A stretch of 64,000 bases of DNA from NCBI RefSeq assembly GCF_001425605.1, contig NZ_LMRG01000012.1:889-64888 (forward strand), given 5' to 3'. A program made the position numbers and the translations under genes. The notes under the pieces were generated by a model. It made no database searches. It saw nothing but the letters and a program-made list of their open reading frames with translations, and was not told the DNA's origin. Of this stretch, positions 53,173 to 62,635 are shown one piece after another (position 1 is the first letter of the stretch; the number at the start of each line of letters is the position of its first letter). This DNA comes from Rhizobium sp. Leaf453 (GTDB lineage Bacteria; Pseudomonadota; Alphaproteobacteria; Rhizobiales; Rhizobiaceae).

Positions 53173-54132
53173 TTGATTGATACGCTCACGACAGCACCCG
53201 GGCCGTCCAAATACGACCTCCTGATTGCGGCGGCACAGGAAGCGCCGTCGGCCGTGACGATCGTGGCGCATCCCTGCGATGAAACATCGTTGCGCGGGGC
53301 GCTGGAGGCGGCGGAAACTCGTCTGATCGTCCCGGTGCTGGTCGGTCCGGAGGCGAAAATTCGCAAGGTGGCGAGTGAGCATGGGCTTGATCTGCGCGAT
53401 CACGAGATCATCGATGCGCCGCACAGCCACGCAGCCGCGGCAAAAGCGGTGGCTCTGATCCGTGAGGGCAAGGGCGATCTGCTGATGAAGGGCAGCCTGC
53501 ATACTGACGAACTGATGCGGGAGGTGACAGCGTCGGCCACGGGCTTGCGGACGGATCGCCGTATCAGCCATGTCTTCGTGATAGATGTGCCGCGGCATCC
53601 AGACACGCTTTTCATTACGGATGCGGCGATCAATATTTTTCCCGATCTCGATGTCAAACGCGACATCGTCCAGAATGCGATCGACCTTTGGGTAACGATC
53701 GGCCTTGGCGAACCGCGCGTCGCAATCGTCTCGGCCGTCGAGACGGTGACGACCAAGATTCCCTCCACTATCGAGGCGGCCGCCCTCTGCAAGATGGCGG
53801 AACGCGGCCAGATCACCGGTGGTGTGCTGGACGGCCCGCTGGCGTTCGATAACGCGATCAGCCCGGAGGCTGCCGAAATCAAGGGACTAACCTCCCCGGT
53901 GGCCGGTCGCGCGCAGATCATCGTCGTACCGGATCTGGAAGCCGGCAACATGCTGGCAAAAAACCTGACCTTCCTCTCGGGTGCCGATGCGGCCGGCATC
54001 GTGCTGGGAGCACGCGTGCCGATCGTCCTGACCTCGCGCGCGGACTCCGTGCGTAGCCGGCTTGCCTCCTGCGCCGTCGCGAGCCTTTATGCGGCGGCTC
54101 GGCGCCGGCTGGCGCAAGTCGCGGCGGCCTGA
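53173..54132 (+). CDS. pta: Phosphate acetyltransferase/butyryltransferase
   Basis: Pta/Ptb-family enzyme of 319 residues converting acetyl-CoA and phosphate to acetyl phosphate. The core shows GDLLMKGSLHTDELMREV, FITDAAINIFPDL and the C-terminal GADAAGIVLGARVPIVLTSR. It lacks the MaoC-like hydratase domain found in some longer relatives. It starts at a TTG (53173) with GGGAGAC in front, since no ATG fits the conserved N-terminus. It lies 20 bases after DUF3141, and ackA begins three bases after its stop. Confidence 0.93.
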   Translation: MIDTLTTAPGPSKYDLLIAAAQEAPSAVTIVAHPCDETSLRGALEAAETRLIVPVLVGPEAKIRKVASEHGLDLRDHEIIDAPHSHAAAAKAVALIREGKGDLLMKGSLHTDELMREVTASATGLRTDRRISHVFVIDVPRHPDTLFITDAAINIFPDLDVKRDIVQNAIDLWVTIGLGEPRVAIVSAVETVTTKIPSTIEAAALCKMAERGQITGGVLDGPLAFDNAISPEAAEIKGLTSPVAGRAQIIVVPDLEAGNMLAKNLTFLSGADAAGIVLGARVPIVLTSRADSVRSRLASCAVASLYAAARRRLAQVAAA

Positions 54133-54135
54133 CAC

Positions 54136-55314
54136 ATGGATGTGCTGCTGGTCGTCAATGCTGGCTCATCAAGCCTCAAGTTTCAGATTTTCGAGGTGTC
54201 CGGAACGGCGCTTGAGCGCCGTTTCCGGGGACAAATGGATGGTATCGGCACACGCCCGCGCTTGAAGGCGGCGTCCGCTGACGGCACCGTGCTGGTCGAT
54301 CGCACCTACGAGCCGGCGGCGATAAAGGACCTGCCCGCGGCTATTGCCGAAACGCGGGAATGGTTGCAGTCGCTGGGTGGCATGAGCCTTCGTGCGATCG
54401 GTCACCGCGTGGTGCATGGCGGTCCGGACTATGCGCAGCCGATGCTGATCGACCATGAACTCTTGGACAAGCTGGCCACGTTTCAGGATCTGGCGCCGCT
54501 GCATCAGCCCAACAATCTGGCACCGATCCGGCTTGCCATGGACATCAATCCGGATGTGCCGCAGATCGCCTGTTTCGATACGGCCTTCCACCGGGGGCAT
54601 GAGGTGCATACCGATTGCTACGCGCTGCCATGGGCGTTTTATGAGGCAGGGGTCCGGCGGTATGGCTTTCACGGCCTGTCCTACGAATATATTGCCGAGA
54701 GACTGGTTGAAGTTGCACCCGCGATCGCTGGCGGTCGCGTGATTGTCGCCCATCTGGGAAGCGGCGCTTCGATGTGTGCGTTGAAGGATGGGCGCAGCCT
54801 GGAGACGACCATGGGCTTCACGGCCCTGGACGGATTGCCGATGGGGACCAGACCGGGACAGATGGATCCGGGCGTCGTCCTCTACCTGATTGATCAGAAG
54901 GGAATGAGCAGCAGCGAGGTGACAGACCTGCTCTACAGGTCGTCCGGGCTCAAGGGCTTGTCGGGAATATCCGGCGATATGCGCGATCTTCTTGCCAGCG
55001 GGGAACCGCAGGCAGCGCTTGCGATTGATCACTTCATCCACCGCTGTGCGCTCAACGCCGGCATGCTCGCCGGTGCGCTGGGCGGTCTCGATGCCTTCGT
55101 CTTCACGGCCGGTGTGGGGGAAAATGCTCCGTTGATCCGGGCGCGTATCGCCAAGCGGCTGGAATGGTTGGGCGCCGAGCTGGATTCCGATGCCAACGAA
55201 AATGGCGCAACACTGATTTCTACCGGGGCGAGCCGCGTCGCACTCTATGTCCTGCCCACGGACGAGGAGTTGATGATCGCCCGCCACACGCTTGCATTGA
55301 TCCGATCCTCTTGA
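54136..55314 (+). CDS. ackA: Acetate kinase
   Basis: ASKHA-fold kinase of 392 residues. Its signatures are [15 protein letters not shown] near the start, GHRVVHGG, the acid-base Asp in [20 protein letters not shown] and a [13 protein letters not shown] ending. It makes ATP from acetyl phosphate, completing the Pta-AckA route with its upstream neighbour. Co-translation is likely from the three-base spacing. Confidence 0.96.
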   Translation: MDVLLVVNAGSSSLKFQIFEVSGTALERRFRGQMDGIGTRPRLKAASADGTVLVDRTYEPAAIKDLPAAIAETREWLQSLGGMSLRAIGHRVVHGGPDYAQPMLIDHELLDKLATFQDLAPLHQPNNLAPIRLAMDINPDVPQIACFDTAFHRGHEVHTDCYALPWAFYEAGVRRYGFHGLSYEYIAERLVEVAPAIAGGRVIVAHLGSGASMCALKDGRSLETTMGFTALDGLPMGTRPGQMDPGVVLYLIDQKGMSSSEVTDLLYRSSGLKGLSGISGDMRDLLASGEPQAALAIDHFIHRCALNAGMLAGALGGLDAFVFTAGVGENAPLIRARIAKRLEWLGAELDSDANENGATLISTGASRVALYVLPTDEELMIARHTLALIRSS

Positions 55315-55339
55315 AAGTCAGACAGCGGGAGAAGCAATC

Positions 55340-56125
55340 ATGTCCCTACCAGTCGTCAGCGCGCAGCTTCTCAAGGGCAAAAAGGGGCTGATCGTCGGGA
55401 TCGCCAATGATCGATCCATCGCCTGGGGCTGCGCGCGTGCTTTTCGGGCCTTCGGTGCCGAACTTGCGATCACCTATCTCAACGACAAGGCCAAGCCACA
55501 TGTCGAACCGTTGGCGCGGGAGGTCGAAAGCCCGATTTTCATGCCGATGGACATGGCTGTAGAGGGGCAACTCGAGGCGGTCTTCGACACCATCGAGAAG
55601 ACGTGGGGCGAACTGGATTTCGTTGTCCACTCCATCGCCTTTTCGCCGAAGGAGGCGCTGGCCGGGCGGGTTGTGGATGTGCCGCGCGATGGATTCCTGA
55701 AGACGATGGACATCTCCTGCTGGTCGTTCCTGCGCATGGCGCATCTTGCCGAACCATTGATGAAGAATGGCGGCGCCCTTTTCACCATGACCTATTACGG
55801 CGCACAGAAGGTTGTCGACAATTACAATATCATGGGCGTCGCGAAGGCGGCGCTCGAGAGTGCCGTGCGATACCTGGCTGCCGAGCTCGGCCCTAAGAAC
55901 ATCCGGGTCCATGCTATCTCTCCGGGAGCGCTGGCAACACGCGCAGCCTCCGGCATTCCGGAATTCGATGAATTGTTGGAAAAGACCAAGACTAAGGCCC
56001 CGGTCCGGGAACTGATCAGCATTGACGATGTCGGCGTTGCGACTGCCTTTCTTGCCCATGACGCGGCGCGGCTGATCACAGGACAGGTTCTTTACGTCGA
56101 TGGCGGGTACCATATCATCGATTGA
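55340..56125 (+). CDS. fabI: Enoyl-[acyl-carrier-protein] reductase FabI
   Basis: Short-chain dehydrogenase-fold enoyl-ACP reductase of 261 residues. It shows the FabI-type nucleotide motif GIANDRSIAWGCA, the VHSIAFSPKEAL segment, and the YNIMGVAK active site (Tyr-x6-Lys). The C-terminal GQVLYVDGGYHI is present. It reduces the trans-2-enoyl-ACP in fatty-acid synthesis using NADH. Linked here to pta-ackA and a PHA-synthase-like gene, it may be a second, specialised copy. Confidence 0.94.
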   Translation: MSLPVVSAQLLKGKKGLIVGIANDRSIAWGCARAFRAFGAELAITYLNDKAKPHVEPLAREVESPIFMPMDMAVEGQLEAVFDTIEKTWGELDFVVHSIAFSPKEALAGRVVDVPRDGFLKTMDISCWSFLRMAHLAEPLMKNGGALFTMTYYGAQKVVDNYNIMGVAKAALESAVRYLAAELGPKNIRVHAISPGALATRAASGIPEFDELLEKTKTKAPVRELISIDDVGVATAFLAHDAARLITGQVLYVDGGYHIID

Positions 56126-56178
56126 TCGAGGTGCCGACCCGGCGATATCCGGGATTTCGACTGCGATATCATGATCCC

Positions 56179-56208
56179 AGCGTCACCCGACTGTTGGCGG
56201 GTGACGCT
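56179..56208. terminator. Bidirectional stem-loop between fabI and cax
   Basis: Perfect 11-base arms AGCGTCACCCG and CGGGTGACGCT with an eight-base loop lie between converging genes. No T-run is present on either side, but the position and strength fit a shared transcription end. Confidence 0.6.
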
Positions 56209-56226
56209 ATTTGCGATCAACTGTCG

Positions 56227-57315
56227 TCAACTTATCTGCGGCGGCAGAAGATATAGCGTCATCGCCAGGATGACATAGACCATCAGCAACAGAACGCCGA
56301 CGAACCACGTCGAGCGCCCGTTCGAGGTGACAAGAACCACCGTCATCGCGGCAAGGAACATCATGACGACAGCACCCGGCCAGAACTGAAGGTCCATTGG
56401 GGCCGGACCGAGGACGTAACTCAGGAGAACAAGGACCGGTGCAACGAAAAGAGCGATCTGTGCGGCGCTGCCGAGCGCGATACCGACGCTGAGGTCAAGG
56501 CGGTTCTTGCGTGCACCGGAAAACGCAGAGGTCATTTCCGCTGCGCCGCCGACCAATGCGACTATGATGAAGCCGACGAAAGCCGGTGTCATGCCGAAAG
56601 AGACAGCCGCGTGCTGGACAGATTCGACGAAGATTTCGCTGACCAGAGCGACCAAAACCGTTGCGCCGGCAAGTGTCGCCAAGGCAGCCCCCAATGGCGT
56701 GTGCTCTCCCGCGTGACCTTCATTGTCGCTGAAGAATTCCCGGTGGGTTTTCAAGGAAAACAGAAGACCGAAGCCATAGACAATGATGAGCAGGATGGAG
56801 AGGCCAACACTCAGTTGATGGGTGAATTTCGACATTGCGAGGGAGTCTGCAGCGGTCACGGCTGATGGGATGAGAATTGCGATCGTGGCAACGAAAACCA
56901 GGCTGGCCTGAAATCTGGCGTTGACCCGATTGAACTCCTGTACACGGTGCTTCAGTCCGCCAAGCAAAAACGAGGCGCCCAGCATGAAGAGCGTATTGGT
57001 GACGATTGCGCCTGCAATCGATGCCTTGACCAGTGCATATTCGCCGGCGCGCAGCGCCGTCAGCGCAATGACCAGTTCCGTCAGATTTCCAAGGCTCGCA
57101 TTGAGCAGTCCGCCTGTGGCGTCGCCCATCCGGCTGGCGACGGCCTCCGTCGAATGACTGAGCAGAAAAGCCAGCGGGAAGATTGCCAGCACCGACAGCA
57201 TGAACAGCACTGTATGGGCTTGCGGCACCATCTGATTTGCGATGAACAGGACCGGCACGAAAACAAGCAGCCAGAGCTGGCGATTGTTCCGGATGTCTTG
57301 AAGGAGATTGCCCAT
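56227..57315 (-). CDS. Calcium/proton exchanger (CaCA/CAX family)
   Basis: Integral membrane antiporter of 362 residues with about eleven hydrophobic stretches. The two alpha-repeats carry GGLLNASLGNLTELVIA and VGGAAEMTSAFSGARKNRLDLSVGIALGS. The acidic residues in GNxxE and GGxxE are intact. It expels Ca2+ in exchange for H+. GGAG lies six bases before the ATG. Its 3' end faces fabI. Confidence 0.94.
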   Translation of the reverse strand: MGNLLQDIRNNRQLWLLVFVPVLFIANQMVPQAHTVLFMLSVLAIFPLAFLLSHSTEAVASRMGDATGGLLNASLGNLTELVIALTALRAGEYALVKASIAGAIVTNTLFMLGASFLLGGLKHRVQEFNRVNARFQASLVFVATIAILIPSAVTAADSLAMSKFTHQLSVGLSILLIIVYGFGLLFSLKTHREFFSDNEGHAGEHTPLGAALATLAGATVLVALVSEIFVESVQHAAVSFGMTPAFVGFIIVALVGGAAEMTSAFSGARKNRLDLSVGIALGSAAQIALFVAPVLVLLSYVLGPAPMDLQFWPGAVVMMFLAAMTVVLVTSNGRSTWFVGVLLLMVYVILAMTLYLLPPQIS

Positions 57316-57444
57316 TGTCAGCTCCAGGGTGGTGGTCAGCGCCTGTCATCTCGAATTTGCCCACAGCTCCGCGAGGCTGTGTCGGCGTCCAAAGCGTGCC
57401 GCGATCTGCCAGATTGCGCTCACGCTTTAGCGCCCTGTTTTATC

Positions 57445-57488
57445 GCATGTCGTCGCCGCAAAACCGTTGCACACTTTGCGCGACATGC
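57445..57488. repeat. REP-like palindromic element
   Basis: Outer arms GCATGTCG and CGACATGC and inner arms CGCAAA and TTTGCG give an imperfect stem with a GC-rich loop. Elements of this form are dispersed in intergenic regions of rhizobial genomes. It sits between the exchanger and the VIT1-like gene. Confidence 0.6.
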
Positions 57489-57490
57489 CT

Positions 57491-58144
57491 TTAGCCCCCG
57501 AGCGCGATGGTCACGGCAACAAGGACTGAGCCAACCGAAGCCATTGCAAGTGCCATGGGCAGGGGCCGGCCGCCGGAGAACCTGCCGAGTTGTGCTCCGA
57601 TCACGAAAAGCATCAGCAGGGCTACCGCGTTGGAGCAGCGCATCGCCACATGCAGGTTCTCAATGAACAGGAAGGGTAGGCTGGGTGGCAACGTCGAGAG
57701 GACGACCAATGCGAAAATCAACAGTGCCGCCTTCAGGTCATGAACAACGAAAAGCTGCTTATTCGGCTGCACCCGTTGGTCGCGGAGGCGCGCCAGAAGA
57801 GACCCGGCTTCTTCCTCGGAGAATACGTTACGAACCTCCTCCGGCAGGTTTTCGCGAATGGCGGCCTGCGCCTGAGGCGCCGGCAAGCTTCGAACGGCGG
57901 CCATGAAGTTGAAATGCCGCCGCCGTTCGATCACAGTCGCGAGCACATACATGACAGCGTCGACGATCCCCCAAGCGATATTGCATCCCAATGCAGCGGC
58001 GAGCACACTGCGAACCTCATCGCCCCCGGCTACCGAGGCACTCATCGTTCCGGTAAACGACAAGGCCATCAGTAGCCCGAAGATGATCTCCGACATCCGG
58101 TCTATCGGCTCCAGCACGGGTTTCTTGGAGGCCTGTAACGTCAT
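57491..58144 (-). CDS. Membrane protein, VIT1/CCC1-like
   Basis: A 217-residue integral membrane protein. DRMSEIIFGLLMALSFTG begins the first helix, and LGCNIAWGIVDAVMYVLATVIERRRH is a second helical region. A cytoplasmic segment of about 60 charged residues follows, then three more helices. The layout resembles VIT1/CCC1-type metal transporters, but the match is weak and no metal motif is certain. GGCAC precedes the ATG. Confidence 0.6.
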   Translation of the reverse strand: MTLQASKKPVLEPIDRMSEIIFGLLMALSFTGTMSASVAGGDEVRSVLAAALGCNIAWGIVDAVMYVLATVIERRRHFNFMAAVRSLPAPQAQAAIRENLPEEVRNVFSEEEAGSLLARLRDQRVQPNKQLFVVHDLKAALLIFALVVLSTLPPSLPFLFIENLHVAMRCSNAVALLMLFVIGAQLGRFSGGRPLPMALAMASVGSVLVAVTIALGG

Positions 58145-58188
58145 GCTGTGCCTTTTAACTGCAGCCGTCTGAAGTCTTCACTCCATCA

Positions 58189-60741
58189 TCAGCGCCCGCG
58201 CCCGCCGCCACCACGACCGCCACCACCGCGTCCACCGCCGCCGCCATGGAATCTAGGACCTCCACCTCCTCCTCCCTGGAAGCTTCTTCCGCCGTAACCG
58301 CCGCCGCGATTATAGTTCTGGAAGTTGCCGTAGTTTTGCGGAACGCGTTGGCCATAGTAGCGCCCGATGTCGCCGCGGTTGCCGTATTGGCGCGCAGCGC
58401 GGTCAATGGCGAGGTGATCCGGTGCGCGCTGGCGGGTTTTCGCACGTTGCTGAGGACGCTGCTTCTGCGCCGGCCGGTTCTGTATGCGCTGGACAGCCTT
58501 GTCCTTGTTGCCGGCGCTGCGGGCCTTCGCCTTCAGGTTTTCACCGTCCGGCTTCTGCACGGGCTGCCAGCCGTCCTCGCCGCGTTTTTCCCATTGGCCG
58601 TCATTGCGGCGATAGACGTTGCCGTCCCGCCCGGCGTAGATATCGCCACCCTTGCTGCCGGCGATGAAGCCCTTGTCGCCACCGGTATTGCTCCAGCGCA
58701 ATCCGCCACCATTCTCAGTCTTTCCCCCACTGATGCGTGTGAGTTCTCCCCCGTGCTTGACGACGGCCTTGCCCCAGGAGCCATAGACATTTCGTCCGCC
58801 TCGCGCGGCAAGTGCATTGCCGGTGCGTGGATTGTAGGCGGCGACGAAACCACGCGCACCATCAGGCCCAACTGCCACGGCGCCGCGGGCACGGGCACCC
58901 GTCTCCGGATTGTACGCGCCTCCGCCGATCAGTCCGCGCTCGGGGCCGTAGACGTAACCATAGCGCCCATATGTCCCACGGGCCGGATTGTAATATGCGC
59001 CAACGCCATAGCTGATCGGGTTGGGATAATAGTCGTCATCATCCCAATAATCGTCGTCGTCATACCAGTAGGGCGGATAATACCAGCCGCTGCCCCAAAC
59101 AAGGCAATCCCAGGCGAGGTAGGCGCCCAGATAACCATCGGTATATCCGTACCAGACGCCTTCCGGCTCGCTGTCATAGGCTCGAACATAGGTTGCGTTG
59201 TAGACCGGCGACGACGGCGGAATGCTGTAGATTTCCTCCGCAACCGACGTGGCCACGACAAATGGGCCTGTCGGCGTATCGCCGACGAACCAGACACCGT
59301 CCTTGAGAACGAAATACTTCTCACCGACCTTGATGACCTGTTCGCTGGCATTGACGGCATAGGAAAGCGAGGTGCCTTGGATCGGCTCGAACTTGGGTTC
59401 TCCGTTGTAGCTGACTTGAACTTTCACGGACCCGTCGGTCGGAACGAGTGCCATTTTCGGAATGCTTGCCTTCAGCCGGGCTTCGGCTGCTTCCGATGTC
59501 CCGGGGATTGAAGCCCGCACCGCGTAATAGGGCGAGTCATCGGGGATGTTCAGGAAGTCTTCTGGAAGGTTCGGCGTTGCGAAAACCCAGGGGCCGTCCA
59601 GTGAAGCTGACGAGAACCAGCGGCCCGAGAACAGCACGTACCAGGTTTTCGTTGCCGTGTGGAAGAACACGGCGCCCGTCGTGTTGGATGCCCATTCGAG
59701 ACCCGTGTCTTCGACCCGCTCAAGAGCAGGCTTTCCCTCGAATACCATCAGTTCCGACGGTTTGTGGGAATAGAACACCTTTGGCACGATATTGTCGGTG
59801 AAGGGCTTAGGCGGGATCGCTGTTTTCACGTCCTTCCAGTTGCCTTCGTCCGGAAGTTTGGAAATGAGATCCGGAAGCGTATCGGCCTTCGCCCAGCCGC
59901 TTTCCAGAGCTTTCGACGTCAGCCAGCTTCCGTCGTCGCGCAGATAATAATCGCCGCTCGCGTCGACCTTCAGGATATCCCAGTTGGTGTTGATCACGGA
60001 GGAAAGGCCAGGGACGCCTTTCACAGAGGAAAGCACGGCTTTGCCATCGGTCTGAACCAGCACCGCCGGAACTTCGCTGTGAAAGATTGGCGGCGGATCC
60101 GCCTTGATGTCGCTGACATCGGCGAGCCGTTTGAAATCGGACAGGCTGGCGGTCAACCGTTCCTGGGAAACGGTCAACGGATCGGTCGGCAAGATCTTGC
60201 CGACACCAATGGCAAGCTTGTTCAACTGCTCGCGATTAAGCGTGGAGAATTCAACCCGAGTGAGGGTGATGTCACTCAGGGCGACGTTGTCGGTTTCATC
60301 CTCTGCAACGGTTTTCGCGGCAATGCCGATCACACCGTAGATCGGCTTGGCATCGGCCGAGGTCTTCAGTTCGCTGGCGACCAATGCCTCGATCCGGGAA
60401 AAATCGATCCAGTCCGTGACCTGAGGCTGGAACATCGTCAGCGTCGCTCCATTCTCCCCGGTAAAGACACGCGGCCAGGCGGGTGTCTGTTCGCTGGACT
60501 GGGAGAGATATTTACCGCTGACGAAGCCGTTTTTACCGTCGTAGGTGACGGCACACCATGTGCCGCCGGCATCGCATTGCTGGATATCGACCTGCTCATT
60601 CTGCTTGATCTGACCGAACGCCGGGAAACCCGTTCCGGGGCCTTCACGGAAATTGACGTTGGCCGTCAGGATGGCTGGATCGGCCAGGGCCGATGTCGAG
60701 ACGAAAGAGGCTATCGTCAGATAGGCAAGAATTTTACGCAT
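58189..60741 (-). CDS. Secreted SH3-domain protein with Gly/Arg-rich tail
   Basis: Large exported protein of 850 residues. A Sec signal peptide ends in ALA. A bacterial SH3 domain (about 25-85, NVNFREGPGTGFPAFGQIK) follows. A long central region has four or more similar beta modules ending in a G-x-W motif (for example SLDGPWVFATPNLPEDF and PTGPFVVATSVAEEIYSI). An Asp/Tyr/Trp-rich stretch (about 600-620) precedes a repetitive Gly/Asn/Tyr tail, and the end is a run of GGGRGGGGRG. The ATG at 60741 has GGAGG nine bases before it. Function is unknown; cell-wall or surface binding is likely from the SH3 domain. Confidence 0.85.
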   Translation of the reverse strand: MRKILAYLTIASFVSTSALADPAILTANVNFREGPGTGFPAFGQIKQNEQVDIQQCDAGGTWCAVTYDGKNGFVSGKYLSQSSEQTPAWPRVFTGENGATLTMFQPQVTDWIDFSRIEALVASELKTSADAKPIYGVIGIAAKTVAEDETDNVALSDITLTRVEFSTLNREQLNKLAIGVGKILPTDPLTVSQERLTASLSDFKRLADVSDIKADPPPIFHSEVPAVLVQTDGKAVLSSVKGVPGLSSVINTNWDILKVDASGDYYLRDDGSWLTSKALESGWAKADTLPDLISKLPDEGNWKDVKTAIPPKPFTDNIVPKVFYSHKPSELMVFEGKPALERVEDTGLEWASNTTGAVFFHTATKTWYVLFSGRWFSSASLDGPWVFATPNLPEDFLNIPDDSPYYAVRASIPGTSEAAEARLKASIPKMALVPTDGSVKVQVSYNGEPKFEPIQGTSLSYAVNASEQVIKVGEKYFVLKDGVWFVGDTPTGPFVVATSVAEEIYSIPPSSPVYNATYVRAYDSEPEGVWYGYTDGYLGAYLAWDCLVWGSGWYYPPYWYDDDDYWDDDDYYPNPISYGVGAYYNPARGTYGRYGYVYGPERGLIGGGAYNPETGARARGAVAVGPDGARGFVAAYNPRTGNALAARGGRNVYGSWGKAVVKHGGELTRISGGKTENGGGLRWSNTGGDKGFIAGSKGGDIYAGRDGNVYRRNDGQWEKRGEDGWQPVQKPDGENLKAKARSAGNKDKAVQRIQNRPAQKQRPQQRAKTRQRAPDHLAIDRAARQYGNRGDIGRYYGQRVPQNYGNFQNYNRGGGYGGRSFQGGGGGGPRFHGGGGGRGGGGRGGGGRGR

Positions 60742-60820
60742 TGTCGTGATCCTCCGAATTTTGATATTCTCTCGATCCGTGACGGTGGGCATACATCTTG
60801 TCTAGCCGCCGGGTATTCCC

Positions 60821-60846
60821 GGCCGCGGTTCGATATGACCGCGGCC
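60821..60846. terminator. GC-rich stem-loop between hlyD-like and SH3 genes
   Basis: Nine-base arms GGCCGCGGT and ACCGCGGCC with an eight-base loop lie between the HlyD-like stop and the SH3-protein start. A smaller GCCGGG/CCCGGC hairpin lies next to it. There is no T-run. It may end the upstream transcript. Confidence 0.45.
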
Positions 60847-60858
60847 GCATTCTCCTTC

Positions 60859-62085
60859 TTAATGTCCCGTCAGGACGAGGGTCTGGACGGGAAGCAGCAT
60901 GGCCTGCAGGCGCAGGATCATCGCATGCACGAGCCCGACCGTATCGACGACATGCAGGTAGGCCCATTTCAGGGTGCCAATGTTGGGATCGGCAAGCGCG
61001 TCGTGGTTATTCGTGTAGGCATTGGCGATGCAACTGCTACCCGGCGGAACGTCATCCAGCCCGCCGGGAAAAAGTGGCTGCAGGAAGACGGTGAGCGTGC
61101 CCGGCTTTGCCAGTTGCTGGACGTCGATCAACTGGTCGGTCGGACGCAATTGCCCGGCGGCGATGACGTCCTGAACCTCGGTGACAACGAGCGGAATGAT
61201 GGTGAACGGCTTACCGATGCAGGTCGCCTCCGCGATCATTCCGGGTTTCATCACCTGTGCTTCGATTTGGCCGAAACCGGCGATCAGCGTTCCGCGCCCC
61301 GCCTGCTCGGGCACGAGAATCCCGGCCGGACGTATCATCGTATTGACGACGTCACCGACGCGAAGGGTGAATTGCTGGACAGTGCCGGCAACACCGGCGC
61401 GCACCGTGGTCTTGTCCAGATCGACCTGCGCCTGGGCAAGAGCCGCTTCGGCACTGGCCTTTTGTGCCGGCAGGAGCGTGGAGATCTTGGTTTCCAGCGT
61501 GGTCTTGTTGGCTTTGACCGCCGCGACAGCCCCTCGGCGGCCTTCGATGGTCGTTTCGAGACGCTCGACTTCCCGTCTGGCCACCGCATCTGTTTTCAGA
61601 AGCTGGGCCTTCATCTCGTATTCTTCCACGGCATTCTGATAGGCGCTTTCGGCCTCCTGGATCTGACCGTCGACAGTTATCAGTTCGGTCTTGGCGACTT
61701 CCAATTCCGCATCGACCTCCGAGATACGGCGGCGGGCCGTTACGATTGCGGCATCCTGTTCTGCGCTGTCGAGCCTGAAGAGCGGATCGCCGGCCGCGAC
61801 CTTCTGATTGATGCCGACATAGACTTCGTCAACCCGGCCGACGGCTTCCGGCAGGATCGTCACCGTGCGGAACACCGCCGTTACGCTTTTGGTCGACGGA
61901 TGGAAGTAGAAGATCAGGGTGATCAGCGAAATCGTCAGCACGAGGCAGGCGGTAATCCCCCATCGCAACTCGTACCACATCGTGTAGAGATTGATTTCAT
62001 AACCGATCCGCTTGCCCTGGGCATATCTGCGGAAAAGATAGTCCGGCAGGACCGTCAGCATGGAGCACAAGATCAACTCGAGCAT
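60859..62085 (-). CDS. HlyD/EmrA-family membrane-fusion protein
   Basis: Periplasmic adaptor of 408 residues, anchored by one helix at about 45-65. The biotinyl-lipoyl-like half-motif GRVDEVYVGINQKVAAGDPLF and the matching VRAGVAGTVQQFTLRVGD flank a long coiled coil (about 110-230, Ala/Glu/Lys-rich). Such proteins join an inner-membrane pump to an outer-membrane channel. No pump or TolC gene is adjacent. The small membrane protein encoded two bases upstream is its likely partner. Confidence 0.88.
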   Translation of the reverse strand: MLELILCSMLTVLPDYLFRRYAQGKRIGYEINLYTMWYELRWGITACLVLTISLITLIFYFHPSTKSVTAVFRTVTILPEAVGRVDEVYVGINQKVAAGDPLFRLDSAEQDAAIVTARRRISEVDAELEVAKTELITVDGQIQEAESAYQNAVEEYEMKAQLLKTDAVARREVERLETTIEGRRGAVAAVKANKTTLETKISTLLPAQKASAEAALAQAQVDLDKTTVRAGVAGTVQQFTLRVGDVVNTMIRPAGILVPEQAGRGTLIAGFGQIEAQVMKPGMIAEATCIGKPFTIIPLVVTEVQDVIAAGQLRPTDQLIDVQQLAKPGTLTVFLQPLFPGGLDDVPPGSSCIANAYTNNHDALADPNIGTLKWAYLHVVDTVGLVHAMILRLQAMLLPVQTLVLTGH

Positions 62086-62087
62086 TG

Positions 62088-62543
62088 TCAGATACCTCCA
62101 CCATGCGTATCTGGGCGGGCTTCCGGTTGTGGTTCCGGCTTGACCCTCGGTTCCTCATGTTTCGGGTGGGAAGGGTCTTCAATCTCGGTATCGACCGGCG
62201 GCCGACCGGAGAGCTTCGCCAGTGAATCCGCGATGGAATAAAGCGGTGTCGAAAAATCCGGGATGTGCACGAAGGCCAGCAGCAGGCCTGCGATCCAGAA
62301 CAGATGGTTGTGGGTAAAAAGTGAAATCAGCGCGAGGACAGCGACGATCTCCATCTGCACCTTGCTCGTCCGGTGCGCCATGCGCTCCGGCACGGCGTGC
62401 AACTGAAAATAGAGGTTGCCGAGGATCAGAACGAAGGCGATCAAAAAAATGATGACCCCGACCATAAGATAGTCTGTCTGCCCGGGGGCCGTGACAAATG
62501 GAGGTAAGTGTTCAATCGCTGCCGGATGTGTTGCGTCTGCCAT
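62088..62543 (-). CDS. Small inner-membrane protein next to HlyD-like gene
   Basis: A 151-residue protein with three hydrophobic helices (about 25-46, 63-76 and 78-92) and a long Pro/Glu/His-rich cytoplasmic tail. Its stop is two bases before the HlyD-type start, so they are co-translated. Comparable small proteins accompany HlyD-like adaptors in many Proteobacteria, but the function is unknown. Confidence 0.75.
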   Translation of the reverse strand: MADATHPAAIEHLPPFVTAPGQTDYLMVGVIIFLIAFVLILGNLYFQLHAVPERMAHRTSKVQMEIVAVLALISLFTHNHLFWIAGLLLAFVHIPDFSTPLYSIADSLAKLSGRPPVDTEIEDPSHPKHEEPRVKPEPQPEARPDTHGGGI

Positions 62544-62635
62544 CCAATCGTTCCTTCAAACTGTTTTCTTCTTATGCTTGAGCCGGACCTGCAAGACGTC
62601 GGGGGGCCGATGATCCATCAGACCCGACCAAATTG

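Noticed and set aside
59659-62241. Very long plus-strand open frame (860 codons) across the SH3 and HlyD-like genes
   Set aside because: It is antisense to two well-supported minus-strand genes, crosses their boundary, and encodes no recognisable protein. High-GC codon bias commonly creates such shadows.
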